NCBI RefSeq assembly: GCF_000766795.1
Contig: NZ_JPDS01000001.1
Coordinates: 1,431,001 to 1,495,000 of the forward strand
From: Polaribacter sp. Hel1_85
Lineage (GTDB): Bacteria; Bacteroidota; Bacteroidia; Flavobacteriales; Flavobacteriaceae
DNA: 64,000 nt
Direction of reading: 5' to 3'
Part shown: piece by piece, positions 1 through 7,303 of the stretch
Layout of the letters: each line of letters starts with the position of its first letter
How positions within the stretch are numbered: the stretch's first letter is position 1
The notes under the pieces: generated by a model
What the model was told of the DNA's origin: nothing
Database searches by the model: none
Seen by the model: the letters and a program-made list of their open reading frames with translations, nothing else
Made by a program: the position numbers and the translations under genes

Positions 1-949
1 TTTCAAATAGTTCTTTTAATGAGATTCCAGCTGCTTGTGCTTGTTGAGGTAAAATACTCTCTTCAGTAAGCCCAGGAACTGTATTCATTTCCAAGAAATA
101 TGGTTCACAATTTACTAAAATATATTCAGACCGTGAAAATCCTGACATATTTAAAACAGCATAGACTTTTTTTGCAGTTTTTTCAACTTTTATTTTTTCT
201 TCTTCTGTTATTCTTGCTGGTGTAATTTCTTCTGATTTTCCTTCGTATTTTGCTTCATAATCAAAGAAATCATTTTCTGTAACTATTTCTGTTATTGGTA
301 AAACTTTAGTTTCTCCTTTGTATTGAATTACACCCACAGAAACTTCTGTTCCGTCTAAAAAAGATTCAATTAAAATCTCAGAATCTTCTTTATAAGCCTT
401 TTCTATTGCTGGTAAAATTTCTTCTTTTGTATGTGCTTTAGAAATTCCATAACTAGAACCTGCATTGTTTGGTTTTACAAAACATGGCAAACCAACTTTA
501 TCTATAATTATATCTAAATCAATTATATCTCCTTTATTTAAGTAGATAGAAACTGCTGTTTTAATTCCGTATTCTTTTACCACACTTAAAGTATCTCGTT
601 TATTAAATGTCAAGGCCATTTGATAAAAAGGTGCAGATGTATGTTTTAATCCTATTAAATTAAAATACGCTAACAACATTCCGTTTTCTCCTGGTGCACC
701 ATGAATTGCATTAAAAACACAACTAAAAGTAATTTTATGATCACCTAAAATAAAAGAAAAATCGTTTTTATTAATAGAATATTCATTATTAGCATCATCT
801 AAAGCAACCCATTTTTCTTTTAAAATATGTACTCTAAAAGGATTGTATTTCTCTTTATCTAAATGCTTATAAACTACATTTCCACTTGTAAGTGAAATAT
901 TAACTTCGGATGAATAACCACCCATAACAATTGCGATGTTCTTTTTCAT
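1..949 (-). CDS. ddl: D-alanine--D-alanine ligase (3' end cut by window edge)
   Basis: ATP-dependent cytoplasmic ligase joining two D-alanines for peptidoglycan precursors. The ATG is at 947-949 and the frame stays open to the window edge, about 316 codons. The product starts MKKNIAIVMGGYSSEVNISL, the usual Ddl N-terminus with its glycine-rich MGG(Y/F)SxE motif. The last visible residues (PGLTEESILPQQAQAAGIS) are the conserved end of the ATP-grasp domain, so only a few codons are missing. It is divergent from the PASTA-protein gene, which fits a small cell-wall neighbourhood. Identification rests on motifs read directly and is secure. Confidence 0.95.
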   Translation of the reverse strand, partial: MKKNIAIVMGGYSSEVNISLTSGNVVYKHLDKEKYNPFRVHILKEKWVALDDANNEYSINKNDFSFILGDHKITFSCVFNAIHGAPGENGMLLAYFNLIGLKHTSAPFYQMALTFNKRDTLSVVKEYGIKTAVSIYLNKGDIIDLDIIIDKVGLPCFVKPNNAGSSYGISKAHTKEEILPAIEKAYKEDSEILIESFLDGTEVSVGVIQYKGETKVLPITEIVTENDFFDYEAKYEGKSEEITPARITEEEKIKVEKTAKKVYAVLNMSGFSRSEYILVNCEPYFLEMNTVPGLTEESILPQQAQAAGISLKELFE

Positions 950-1013
950 TGAATGTAAAATAATAAAACAAATTTATCAAAATATTTATAGAAATAGCAA
1001 CGTTTACTTTTTA

Positions 1014-1021
1014 TATCTTTG
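1014..1021 (+). promoter_or_regulatory. Candidate Bacteroidetes -7 box
   Basis: The octamer TATCTTTG matches the Bacteroidetes primary-sigma -7 consensus TAnnTTTG. It lies 20 bp before the ATG of the PASTA gene. No clear TTG -33 element is seen at the right spacing, so this is only a candidate. Confidence 0.35.
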
Positions 1022-1041
1022 TATGTTCTAAAAATCAAAAA

Positions 1042-1599
1042 ATGAGTGTTTTTCAATTTCTAAAAAGTAAATCCTTCTTTATACAAGTTGCAATTGCAAT
1101 TGTAGGCCTATTGGTGTTTATTTTTGCCTTAAAATATTGGTTAGGATTTTCTACTAATCATGATCAAAAAATTCAAGTTCCTAACTTACATAAAATGTCT
1201 TTAGAAGATGTAGACAGAAAGTTAAAAGAATTGAATTTAGATTTTATTGTAATAGATAGTGCAAGTTACAATCCAAATTACCCTAAAAAATCTGTGATTG
1301 AACAAACACCAGAATCTGGCGATTTTGTAAAAGAAAAACGTAAAATTTATTTGACTTTAAACCCATCTAAATATAGAGATGTAACGATACCAGATTTAAA
1401 AGGAAGAACTAAAAGACAAGCTATTTCTCAACTACGTTCTAAAGGACTAAATGTTGGTACAAATTACACTTTTGTACGTGATATTGGTAAAGATGTTGTT
1501 CGTGGATTACGTTACAAAGGAAAAATTTTAAATTCAGGTGATAAATTACCACTAAACTCAATTGTAGATTTGGTTTTAGGTGATGGAAAAGGGAATTAG
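1042..1599 (+). CDS. PASTA domain-containing membrane protein
   Basis: A 185-residue protein. A short cytoplasmic N-terminus is followed by one transmembrane helix (about residues 12-34), then two PASTA domains (about 44-110 and 112-180) with typical spaced VPxLxxxxxxxA/D patterns such as IPDLKGRTKRQAISQL. PASTA domains bind peptidoglycan or muropeptides, usually on Ser/Thr kinases or PBPs; here there is no kinase or transpeptidase domain. Stand-alone PASTA proteins of this size are common between ddl and rluD genes in Flavobacteriaceae. A role in cell-wall sensing or assembly is inferred from the domain and the ddl neighbour. Confidence 0.88.
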   Translation: MSVFQFLKSKSFFIQVAIAIVGLLVFIFALKYWLGFSTNHDQKIQVPNLHKMSLEDVDRKLKELNLDFIVIDSASYNPNYPKKSVIEQTPESGDFVKEKRKIYLTLNPSKYRDVTIPDLKGRTKRQAISQLRSKGLNVGTNYTFVRDIGKDVVRGLRYKGKILNSGDKLPLNSIVDLVLGDGKGN

Positions 1600-1684
1600 C
1601 AGTTATCAGTTATCAGTTATCAGTTATCAGTTATCAGTTATCAGTTATCAGTTATCAGTTATCAGTTATCAGTTATCAGTTATC
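1600..1684. repeat. 7-bp microsatellite, 12 copies of cagttat
   Basis: A perfect head-to-tail array of the heptamer cagttat starts on the base after the PASTA gene's TAG stop and runs for 85 bp, 12 full copies plus one base. Seven is not a multiple of three, but the array is outside coding sequence, so copy changes would alter spacing only. Confidence 0.97.
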
Positions 1685-1702
1685 AAAAATGAAAACTTTT
1701 TT

Positions 1703-1746
1703 ACTTTGAGACTTTGAAACTTTGAAACTTTGAAACTTTGAAACTT
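1703..1746. repeat. 8-bp microsatellite, 5.5 copies of actttgaa
   Basis: A tandem array of actttgaa (first copy actttgag) ends 10 bp before the ATG of the pseudouridine synthase gene. It therefore occupies the place of that gene's leader or promoter. Copy-number change would shift spacing upstream of the start codon. Confidence 0.95.
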
Positions 1747-1756
1747 AATTAAACAA

Positions 1757-2797
1757 ATGCAAGAAAATCAACCACAAGATACAGAAAACGACGATTTATA
1801 CGAACATCATAGATTTGTTGCTAGTGAAGGTCAAGAACCTTTAAGAGTAGATAAATTTTTAATGAACTTTGTAGAAAACGCAACTAGAAACAAAGTACAA
1901 CAAGCTGCCAAAGCAGGAAATGTTTTGGTGAATGATGTTGCTGTAAAATCGAATCATAAAGTAAAACCCAATGATGTTGTAAGAGTTGTTTTGTCATATC
2001 CACCAGCAGAAAATTTGTTGGTTGCAGAAGACATTCCTTTAGATATTATTTATGAAGATGATGCTGTAATTGTGGTAAACAAACCTGCAGGAATGGTAGT
2101 GCATCCTGGTCATGGAAATTATTCAGGTACTTTGGTAAATGGTTTAATTCATCATATAGAAAATTTACCAACCAATTCTAATGAAAGACCAGGTTTAGTG
2201 CATAGAATTGATAAAGATACAAGTGGATTGTTAGTGGTTGCTAAAACCGAATTTGCTTTGGCTCATTTATCTAAACAGTTTTTTGATAGAACTACAGAAC
2301 GTTTGTATTATGCGTTAGTTTGGGGAAATATTGATGACGATGAAGGAACTATTGAAGGAAATATAGGACGAAGTTTAAAAAATCGTTTACAAATGTCTGT
2401 TTTTCCTGATGGAGAATTTGGAAAACATGCCGTTACTCATTTTAAAGTTTTAGAAAGATTAACATATGTTACTTTGGTGCAATGTAAATTAGAAACAGGT
2501 AGAACGCATCAAATTAGAGCGCACTTTAAACATATTGGTCACACACTTTTTAATGACGAACGTTATGGTGGAGATGATATTTTAAAAGGAACCACTTTTA
2601 CAAAATACAAGCAATTTGTACACAACTGTTTTAAAGTTTTACCAAGACAAGCTTTACACGCAAAAACTTTAGGTTTTACACATCCAACAACTGGTGAGTT
2701 TATGCAGTTTAATTCTGACATGCCACAAGATATTACAGATTGTTTAGAAAAATGGAGAACGTATTCTGAGAATTCTAAAGATGTAGAATTGGAATAA
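1757..2797 (+). CDS. rluD: RluA/RluD-family 23S rRNA pseudouridine synthase
   Basis: A 346-residue RNA-modifying enzyme that isomerises uridine to pseudouridine in large-subunit rRNA. An S4 RNA-binding domain lies at about residues 28-85 (RVDKFLMNFVENATRNKVQQ). The catalytic domain follows, with motif HRIDKDTSGLLVVAKT near residue 150 holding the catalytic Asp, and GRTHQIRAH near 255. The length and the S4 domain fit RluD rather than RluC or RluA. The start is the first ATG after two microsatellites. The gene is probably cotranscribed with the PASTA gene unless the repeat region holds its own promoter. Confidence 0.94.
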   Translation: MQENQPQDTENDDLYEHHRFVASEGQEPLRVDKFLMNFVENATRNKVQQAAKAGNVLVNDVAVKSNHKVKPNDVVRVVLSYPPAENLLVAEDIPLDIIYEDDAVIVVNKPAGMVVHPGHGNYSGTLVNGLIHHIENLPTNSNERPGLVHRIDKDTSGLLVVAKTEFALAHLSKQFFDRTTERLYYALVWGNIDDDEGTIEGNIGRSLKNRLQMSVFPDGEFGKHAVTHFKVLERLTYVTLVQCKLETGRTHQIRAHFKHIGHTLFNDERYGGDDILKGTTFTKYKQFVHNCFKVLPRQALHAKTLGFTHPTTGEFMQFNSDMPQDITDCLEKWRTYSENSKDVELE

Positions 2798-2999
2798 TTC
2801 CCTAACAGTCTAGTATAAGGATAGTAAGGGATTAAAAACGCACTTACTTTCGGATTTAGCACTTAGTCAAATTTACAATTTTACTACTATTTTTCTTTTT
2901 ACAGTCAAATTGTAAATTTGGCGGACATTTTTAATATGCTCCAATTTTGGGTTTGACACTTTACCCCATATTGTTTTTATACATCTTTGTTGTACACAG

Positions 3000-3830
3000 T
3001 TAATTTATAAATTCTGACCTTTTTAATTTGTTGTCAAATTTTATATTAGACCAATTAACTTTAATCCAAGGTGCATCGGTCACAACTGCATCCCACGTAG
3101 ACTTTTTGTATTTACGAGTAGAAGGAATTAAGAAACCATCTACTTTTTCATAATTCACTTTCATAAGTAATGGTTCTTCAATTACACCAAAATCGGCTAC
3201 TGTAAATAAGAATTGATCTACTAATCCAGTTTCTTTATTGATGTACAGTTGATAGATATCGGTTGGTTTATCATTTTTAGATTCAAAAGACACTTTTACA
3301 ATATCAAAAGCTTTATTATTCACTTCTTTTTCACCTAAATACTCGTAATTCAAACCTGGGTCTAAAAGTTTTTGAAACATGGTAAACCAATAAAAATTAG
3401 TGGGTCTGCTAAACTTCACTCTTTTTAATGCCGTTGTATCGTTAACTAAGTTTCCATCTATCTTTAACCAATAGTCTTTACCACCATAACCTTGCTCCAT
3501 TTTACCTTCAAGTTGTGGTAAAGTGCGTTGATGTTGTTTGTATTCTCCGTAAGATAGTTCTCCATCAAAAATGTATTTTTCTGTTGAAATATCGGCCTTA
3601 CCATCTGATGTTGTGTAGGTATAGGTGTATACCACATCCCTTTTAAGTCTTAAATGACGATAATCACCTACTTTCTGAACAAGGTTATACACTAATTCGT
3701 GTCCTTTGTTCTCATAGTTAATAGCTGTTTCTTTGTGAACTATTTCTTTTACTTCTTCTTTTGAAGTATTTCTACAGCTTACAATGGTTAAAAGAAAACT
3801 GAATGCTATTGTTATTATTTTTAAATTCAT
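3000..3830 (-). CDS. Lipoprotein, DUF6503-like
   Basis: A 276-residue protein with a lipoprotein signal ending in LLTIVSC-R (Cys about residue 19), so probably anchored in the outer membrane facing the periplasm. The body has alternating beta strands (for example YIFDGELSYGEYKQ and YWLKIDGNLVNDTT), which suggests a LolA-like or beta-sandwich fold. It resembles flavobacterial DUF6503 proteins, an assignment from memory. It is the last gene of a four-gene minus-strand unit behind a TetR gene and overlaps the DoxX-like gene by 4 bp (ATGA type). Function unknown. Confidence 0.75.
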   Translation of the reverse strand: MNLKIITIAFSFLLTIVSCRNTSKEEVKEIVHKETAINYENKGHELVYNLVQKVGDYRHLRLKRDVVYTYTYTTSDGKADISTEKYIFDGELSYGEYKQHQRTLPQLEGKMEQGYGGKDYWLKIDGNLVNDTTALKRVKFSRPTNFYWFTMFQKLLDPGLNYEYLGEKEVNNKAFDIVKVSFESKNDKPTDIYQLYINKETGLVDQFLFTVADFGVIEEPLLMKVNYEKVDGFLIPSTRKYKKSTWDAVVTDAPWIKVNWSNIKFDNKLKRSEFIN

Positions 3831-4234
3831 CTTATATTTATTGTTGTTTTAGGATATTTGTTTTTTAAGTAAATAAGTTGATAAATTGAAAATAATGCGA
3901 GAACAAAGGCAATGATTACTAATACTATTTTTGGTTCTGGTCTAGCAAAAAACTCTAAGCTTAAAGCCGAAATCATAGTAATAAATAGAAACGCATAAGC
4001 AAATATTCCAACTTTTATTTTTTGAATGATGGCAAAATATAGAATGAGTATTGTCATGCTTAACTCAGATATTCCTGTGAAAATCATAAAAAGGTCAGCA
4101 TTTAAATGAATGACTTTTTCAAATTGCTTAAACCCTGCAACACTTGTAGGTTTCGCTAAAAGTTTAGGAATAGCAAAAAATAGCATTGTAAAAATGGAAA
4201 TAGCATTAATGGTTTGACTGATTAGTTTTTTCAT
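3827..4234 (-). CDS. DoxX-like family membrane protein
   Basis: A 135-residue integral membrane protein with four hydrophobic helices. It has the typical DoxX-like opening (a helix, then KLLAKPTSVAGFKQF) and a second helix with LSMTILIL. DoxX-like proteins are small quinone- or redox-linked membrane proteins of unclear biochemistry. It overlaps both neighbours by 4 bp, so it is translationally coupled within the TetR-controlled operon. The partner peroxiredoxin-like and AhpD-like genes suggest a redox-stress role, which is inference. Confidence 0.82.
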   Translation of the reverse strand: MKKLISQTINAISIFTMLFFAIPKLLAKPTSVAGFKQFEKVIHLNADLFMIFTGISELSMTILILYFAIIQKIKVGIFAYAFLFITMISALSLEFFARPEPKIVLVIIAFVLALFSIYQLIYLKNKYPKTTINIR

Positions 4235-4872
4235 TTCTTTTTAATAATTTCTAAAATAGTTTCTGGATCTAATCGTTCTGTATAATCTTCTGGAACAAAA
4301 CTACAAACCACTTTTCGGTCTTTATTTACAATATATGTTGCTGGCATTGGTAGTTCAAAATCATTATTTTCATTGTGTTTATCTACTTTAATCCCAAATT
4401 CACTGTAAACTGCTTTTAAATCTTCAGGTAATTGAAATACTAAGCCTAAAGTTTTAGCATACGCATTATCAATATCACTTAAAACAGTAAAAGTTAAATT
4501 GTTTTTTTCTGAAGTTGTTAATGAATTATCAGGAGTTTCTGGAGTAATTGCAATTAATTCCCCATTTAGAGCCGTTAATTCTGGAATTATGTTTTGTAAT
4601 GCTTTAAGTTCTATGTTACAATACGGACACCAACCGCCTCTATAGAATGAAATTACTAAAAAATCTGAATTAAAATTTGCTAAAGAAACGGTTTTGTTTT
4701 CTATATTTCTTAAAGTGAAAGAAGGTAAATTTTGTTCTGTTTTTAGTGCTTTTTCAGCCACATTGTGAGCTTTAAGATTTTCTATGCTTCTTAACATAAT
4801 AGCACGTATTTCTTCAGGAATTACTTTTGCGCTATTATTTCTTTTTTCTGTTAATTGTTCTGTAAGATTCAT
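4231..4872 (-). CDS. Peroxiredoxin-like (AhpC/TSA) protein
   Basis: A 213-residue thioredoxin-fold protein. The key motif FYRGGWCPYCNIELKALQ (about residue 79 onward) carries a CxxC pair where 2-Cys peroxiredoxins have the peroxidatic Cys. Downstream TPETPDNS and LSDIDNAYAKTLGL match the peroxiredoxin-like YbbN/Dot family. The ATG at 4870-4872 (MNLTEQLTEK) is preferred over a TTG 57 bp upstream that would overlap the previous gene. It sits directly after an AhpD-like gene, so peroxide or organic hydroperoxide reduction is likely. Confidence 0.9.
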   Translation of the reverse strand: MNLTEQLTEKRNNSAKVIPEEIRAIMLRSIENLKAHNVAEKALKTEQNLPSFTLRNIENKTVSLANFNSDFLVISFYRGGWCPYCNIELKALQNIIPELTALNGELIAITPETPDNSLTTSEKNNLTFTVLSDIDNAYAKTLGLVFQLPEDLKAVYSEFGIKVDKHNENNDFELPMPATYIVNKDRKVVCSFVPEDYTERLDPETILEIIKKK

Positions 4873-4907
4873 TTTTTTTATGTTTTTAATTGATATAATT
4901 GCTGGAT

Positions 4908-5465
4908 TTATAATGTTTGTGCTTCCCAAACAAATTTTTGAAATGCTGAATCTACAGGCGTGTTGGCAATATGGTTGGTATAATTGCTAATTACTTTTTG
5001 TGATACACCTAAAATAACTTCCAGCACTTGTTTTTCTTCATAACCAGCGGCATAAAAAGTGTTTAAATCCCCTTGTGTAACATGTCCACGGTTACGTACT
5101 ACTTTTAAGGTGAATTCGTGTAAAACTTGTAATTTATCAGATGTCATAGGTTCTCTATTTCTTAAAGCTTCTGTTAAATCAGGATTCACTTTCATCATAT
5201 TTGCAATCCCTGTATGAGCAGGTACACAATAATGACATTCGTGCTCTACATTTATGGTTTGCCATACAACGGTAAGTTCTTCTTCGTTAAATGATGTGTT
5301 TGAAAACAAACCATGTAATGATTTGTAGGCTTCTAATGTTTCAGGTGAAGAAGCTAATACCCCATGTAAACCCGGTAGCATACCAAATGCTTTTACAGAT
5401 TGTTCTAATGATGCTTTACTTGCTTCTGGAGCTGTTTCGATTGTATTTACTTTTAAAGTTGTCAT
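4908..5465 (-). CDS. Carboxymuconolactone decarboxylase / AhpD-like protein
   Basis: A 185-residue all-helical protein of the CMD family. The diagnostic stretch VEHECHYCVPAHTGIA (about residues 72-87) contains the AhpD-type CxxC followed by a His, so this is the thiol-disulfide branch rather than the lactone decarboxylase. It is the first gene of the operon, 22 bp downstream of a palindromic operator (5487-5504). AhpD-like proteins shuttle electrons to peroxiredoxins, and a peroxiredoxin-like gene lies 35 bp downstream, which supports that pairing. Confidence 0.9.
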   Translation of the reverse strand: MTTLKVNTIETAPEASKASLEQSVKAFGMLPGLHGVLASSPETLEAYKSLHGLFSNTSFNEEELTVVWQTINVEHECHYCVPAHTGIANMMKVNPDLTEALRNREPMTSDKLQVLHEFTLKVVRNRGHVTQGDLNTFYAAGYEEKQVLEVILGVSQKVISNYTNHIANTPVDSAFQKFVWEAQTL

Positions 5466-5486
5466 AATTTTATTGTTTTATTTTAA

Positions 5487-5504
5487 ACTAAACAATCGTT
5501 TAGT
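5487..5504. promoter_or_regulatory. Palindromic operator O1 for the TetR regulator
   Basis: The 18-mer ACTAAACAATCGTTTAGT has perfect 7-bp arms (actaaac/gtttagt). It lies between the TetR gene and the first operon gene. A second copy differing at 3 of 18 positions overlaps the TetR promoter at 6108-6125. Paired sites in front of the regulator and its neighbour are the usual layout for autoregulated TetR repressors. Confidence 0.8.
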
Positions 5505-5522
5505 TACTAGTTAAAAAAAAGG

Positions 5523-6086
5523 TTATAGGTTTTTAAATATCATTTCAATATAGTCTTCTATTTCTTTTGGGGTATTTACTTTAGATGCCGCAGCTAAACC
5601 ATGTTTTGCTAAAACTAAATAATTGGCTTGTTTTAATACCGTTTCTTCATCTTTAGTGGTATCCTTTTTTAATTTATCAATGAACAATTCTTTTAAATTG
5701 CTCATAAAAGAATTCATCTGTTCATTAATTTGTTCATCTTTTTTTTCTGAGAATTCATTATAAGTATTTGTAACCAAACAGCCTTTTTGATTTCCATCTA
5801 CATTGCAAATATTAACGGAATTAAAGAAAAAATCTTGAATAGCTTCTATGCCATTATCTGAGTTTGTAAATTCTTCAAAAATGGAATTTACTTTTCTTTT
5901 GTAACTTTTTAAACTTTCCAGAAATAGACCATGTTTGCTTCCAAAACTTGAATATATAGAAAACTTATTAATGCCCATTTCTTTTTCAAGCATTTGCATT
6001 GAAGTAGTTTCATAACCATTTCGCCAAAAAAGCTTCATTGCTTTTTCTACTACTACATCTTCGTTATATTCTTTTTTTCTAGCCAT
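5523..6086 (-). CDS. TetR/AcrR family transcriptional regulator
   Basis: A 187-residue repressor. The N-terminal helix-turn-helix spans about residues 12-50 (VVEKAMKLFWRNGYETTSMQ, then SIYSSFGSKHGLF). The C-terminal ligand domain resembles the TetR_C branch of YcdC/NemR-like regulators (residues 75-185), with Cys residues at ICNVDGNQKGCLV that could act as redox switches. The ATG at 6084-6086 is chosen. The alternative TTG 30 bp upstream lies inside the operator and -7 box, so it cannot be the translation start. It probably represses itself and the four downstream genes. Confidence 0.92.
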   Translation of the reverse strand: MARKKEYNEDVVVEKAMKLFWRNGYETTSMQMLEKEMGINKFSIYSSFGSKHGLFLESLKSYKRKVNSIFEEFTNSDNGIEAIQDFFFNSVNICNVDGNQKGCLVTNTYNEFSEKKDEQINEQMNSFMSNLKELFIDKLKKDTTKDEETVLKQANYLVLAKHGLAAASKVNTPKEIEDYIEMIFKNL

Positions 6087-6103
6087 TATTTCTAAAAACA
6101 GAT

Positions 6104-6111
6104 CAAAACTA
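6104..6111 (-). promoter_or_regulatory. -7 box of the TetR gene
   Basis: On the minus strand the octamer TAGTTTTG fits TAnnTTTG exactly, 18 bp before the TetR ATG. It is overlapped by operator O2, so repressor binding would block RNA polymerase. Confidence 0.55.
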
Positions 6112-6125
6112 AACAATCAGTTAGA
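6108..6125. promoter_or_regulatory. Palindromic operator O2 for the TetR regulator
   Basis: ACTAAACAATCAGTTAGA matches O1 at 15 of 18 positions and lies just upstream of the TetR start codon, covering its -7 box. It has partial dyad symmetry (ctaa near one end, ttag at the other). Confidence 0.75.
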
Positions 6126-6222
6126 AATAAAAAAATATTTTAACTTTTATTTTAAAATTTCAATGTATTTAGTTGAATTGAATGGGTAAGTTGTTGATTA
6201 GATAATTAGCTACAACCTAAGA

Positions 6223-6279
6223 CGATTATGATGTCCGTTTTAATACTGAATCAAGTTCAACACAAGTGACTTATAATCG
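6223..6279 (-). repeat. attC-like hairpin 1 (3' of the ars operon)
   Basis: Perfect 7-bp arms cgattat (6223-6229) and ataatcg (6273-6279) enclose a 43-nt loop beginning GATGTCCGTTTTAAT and ending GACTT. A second copy at 52185-52218 has the same loop motif but different, still complementary arms. A 23-nt stretch in this loop (6245-6267) is absent from the second copy. It sits 73 bp beyond the last ars gene. Confidence 0.75.
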
Positions 6280-6351
6280 GCGTTAGAGAAGTTGTCTTTT
6301 TTCAAGGACAAAATCAACAAGTAAAAACACTTGTTTCATTAAGAAAAAGAA

Positions 6352-6840
6352 TTAAACTCCAATAATTTTACTTCTTCTTTCTAGCATCATATTATCTTGC
6401 CAAACACCATGTAATTGCGCAATTTTTTCTTTGTAACCCACAACTCTAAATCCACTTTTTTTATGAATGTGTAAACTTGCCTTATTTTCTCTAAAAATAC
6501 TAGTTTGTAGTGTCCAAATTGTATTTTTCTCACTAATTTTAATAAGCTCTTTAAGTAGTAATTCTCCCAAGCCTTTGCCTCTTTCAGAAGCTTTTACATA
6601 GACGGTTACTTCTGCAACACCTTTGTAAACATCTCTTTTAGAAGTTGGAGATAAACTTGCCCAAGCAAGTATTTTATTTTCTTTTTCGATAGCAATTCTC
6701 CCAAAAGAAAGAAACTTGTGGTTCCAAATTTCCCAATCTGGAACAACAGTTTCAAAAGTAGCTATGTTTGTTGCAATCCCTTCTTTATAAATTGCAGCTA
6801 CTTGCTTGTAATTTTCTTTATTAATTTTTACAAATTCCAT
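6352..6840 (-). CDS. arsN1: ArsN-type GNAT acetyltransferase (phosphinothricin acetyltransferase-like)
   Basis: A 162-residue GNAT enzyme that transfers acetyl from acetyl-CoA. The acetyl-CoA pyrophosphate loop is ERGKGLGELLLKEL (about residues 90-103), preceded by VAEVTVYVK and followed by IFRENKASLHIHKKSGFRVVG. It resembles Pat/Bar proteins that acetylate phosphinothricin or methionine sulfoximine; the ArsN1 branch in arsenic operons is known to acetylate arsinothricin. Context (1 bp after an ars-associated DUF6428 gene, in line with arsC and arsR) favours ArsN1. Substrate is inferred. Confidence 0.85.
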   Translation of the reverse strand: MEFVKINKENYKQVAAIYKEGIATNIATFETVVPDWEIWNHKFLSFGRIAIEKENKILAWASLSPTSKRDVYKGVAEVTVYVKASERGKGLGELLLKELIKISEKNTIWTLQTSIFRENKASLHIHKKSGFRVVGYKEKIAQLHGVWQDNMMLERRSKIIGV

Positions 6841-6841
6841 T

Positions 6842-7297
6842 TTAGCAACATCCAGAACTTGGGCTGCAACAAGAAGAACTTTCTTCTACAACTTCTTCTA
6901 CAGGAGCACAACAAACTTCTTGTGCTAAACAAACAGTAGCTTTAGTTGTTAGTAAAAAGTTTTTGCCATCAAAATCTAAATTGTATTTACTAATTGTATC
7001 TTTTCCTTGGTATTCTACTTCAATTTCTAAATCATCAAACTTAAAAATCTTATCTGATAATTCTATAATATGCACCAATTTCTCTGGATGCAATCTGTGA
7101 TCGTAATCATTTTCTTCCCAAAGTTGAAAATTAATTACAGATTCGCTTCTTACTTTTCCTCCACAATCAATAAAATCTTTTGTTATTTTACCAACTTCTG
7201 TTACATGAAAATGACTTGCAACTAATTCTCCATTTGGTAATTGAAAACCTATTTTGTCTAAACCTTTAAGGTGGTTTTTAATTTCTGATAATTTCAT
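6842..7297 (-). CDS. Ars-operon protein, DUF6428, with Cys-rich tail
   Basis: A 151-residue protein of the kind found in Bacteroidetes arsenic operons (DUF6428, from memory). The core opens MKLSEIKNHLKGLDKIGFQL and continues HFHVTEVGKITKDFIDCGG. Its C-terminus is rich in cysteine: CLAQEVCCAPVEEV, then SSSCCSPSSGCC, eight Cys in the last 31 residues. Such clusters commonly bind As(III), Sb(III) or other thiophilic metals. It lies between arsC and the acetyltransferase gene with gaps of 6 and 1 bp. A binding or chaperone role is inference. Confidence 0.8.
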   Translation of the reverse strand: MKLSEIKNHLKGLDKIGFQLPNGELVASHFHVTEVGKITKDFIDCGGKVRSESVINFQLWEENDYDHRLHPEKLVHIIELSDKIFKFDDLEIEVEYQGKDTISKYNLDFDGKNFLLTTKATVCLAQEVCCAPVEEVVEESSSCCSPSSGCC

Positions 7298-7303
7298 AAT
7301 CTT

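Noticed and set aside
1600..1684. Possible CRISPR array
   Set aside because: The units are 7 bp with no spacers; it is a microsatellite.
2798..2999. Small gene between rluD and the lipoprotein gene
   Set aside because: No convincing start, ribosome site or conserved peptide; it appears to be plain intergenic DNA.
6126..6351. Remnant of an arsenic efflux gene
   Set aside because: No Acr3 or ArsB-like peptide could be read in any frame; only the hairpin is present.
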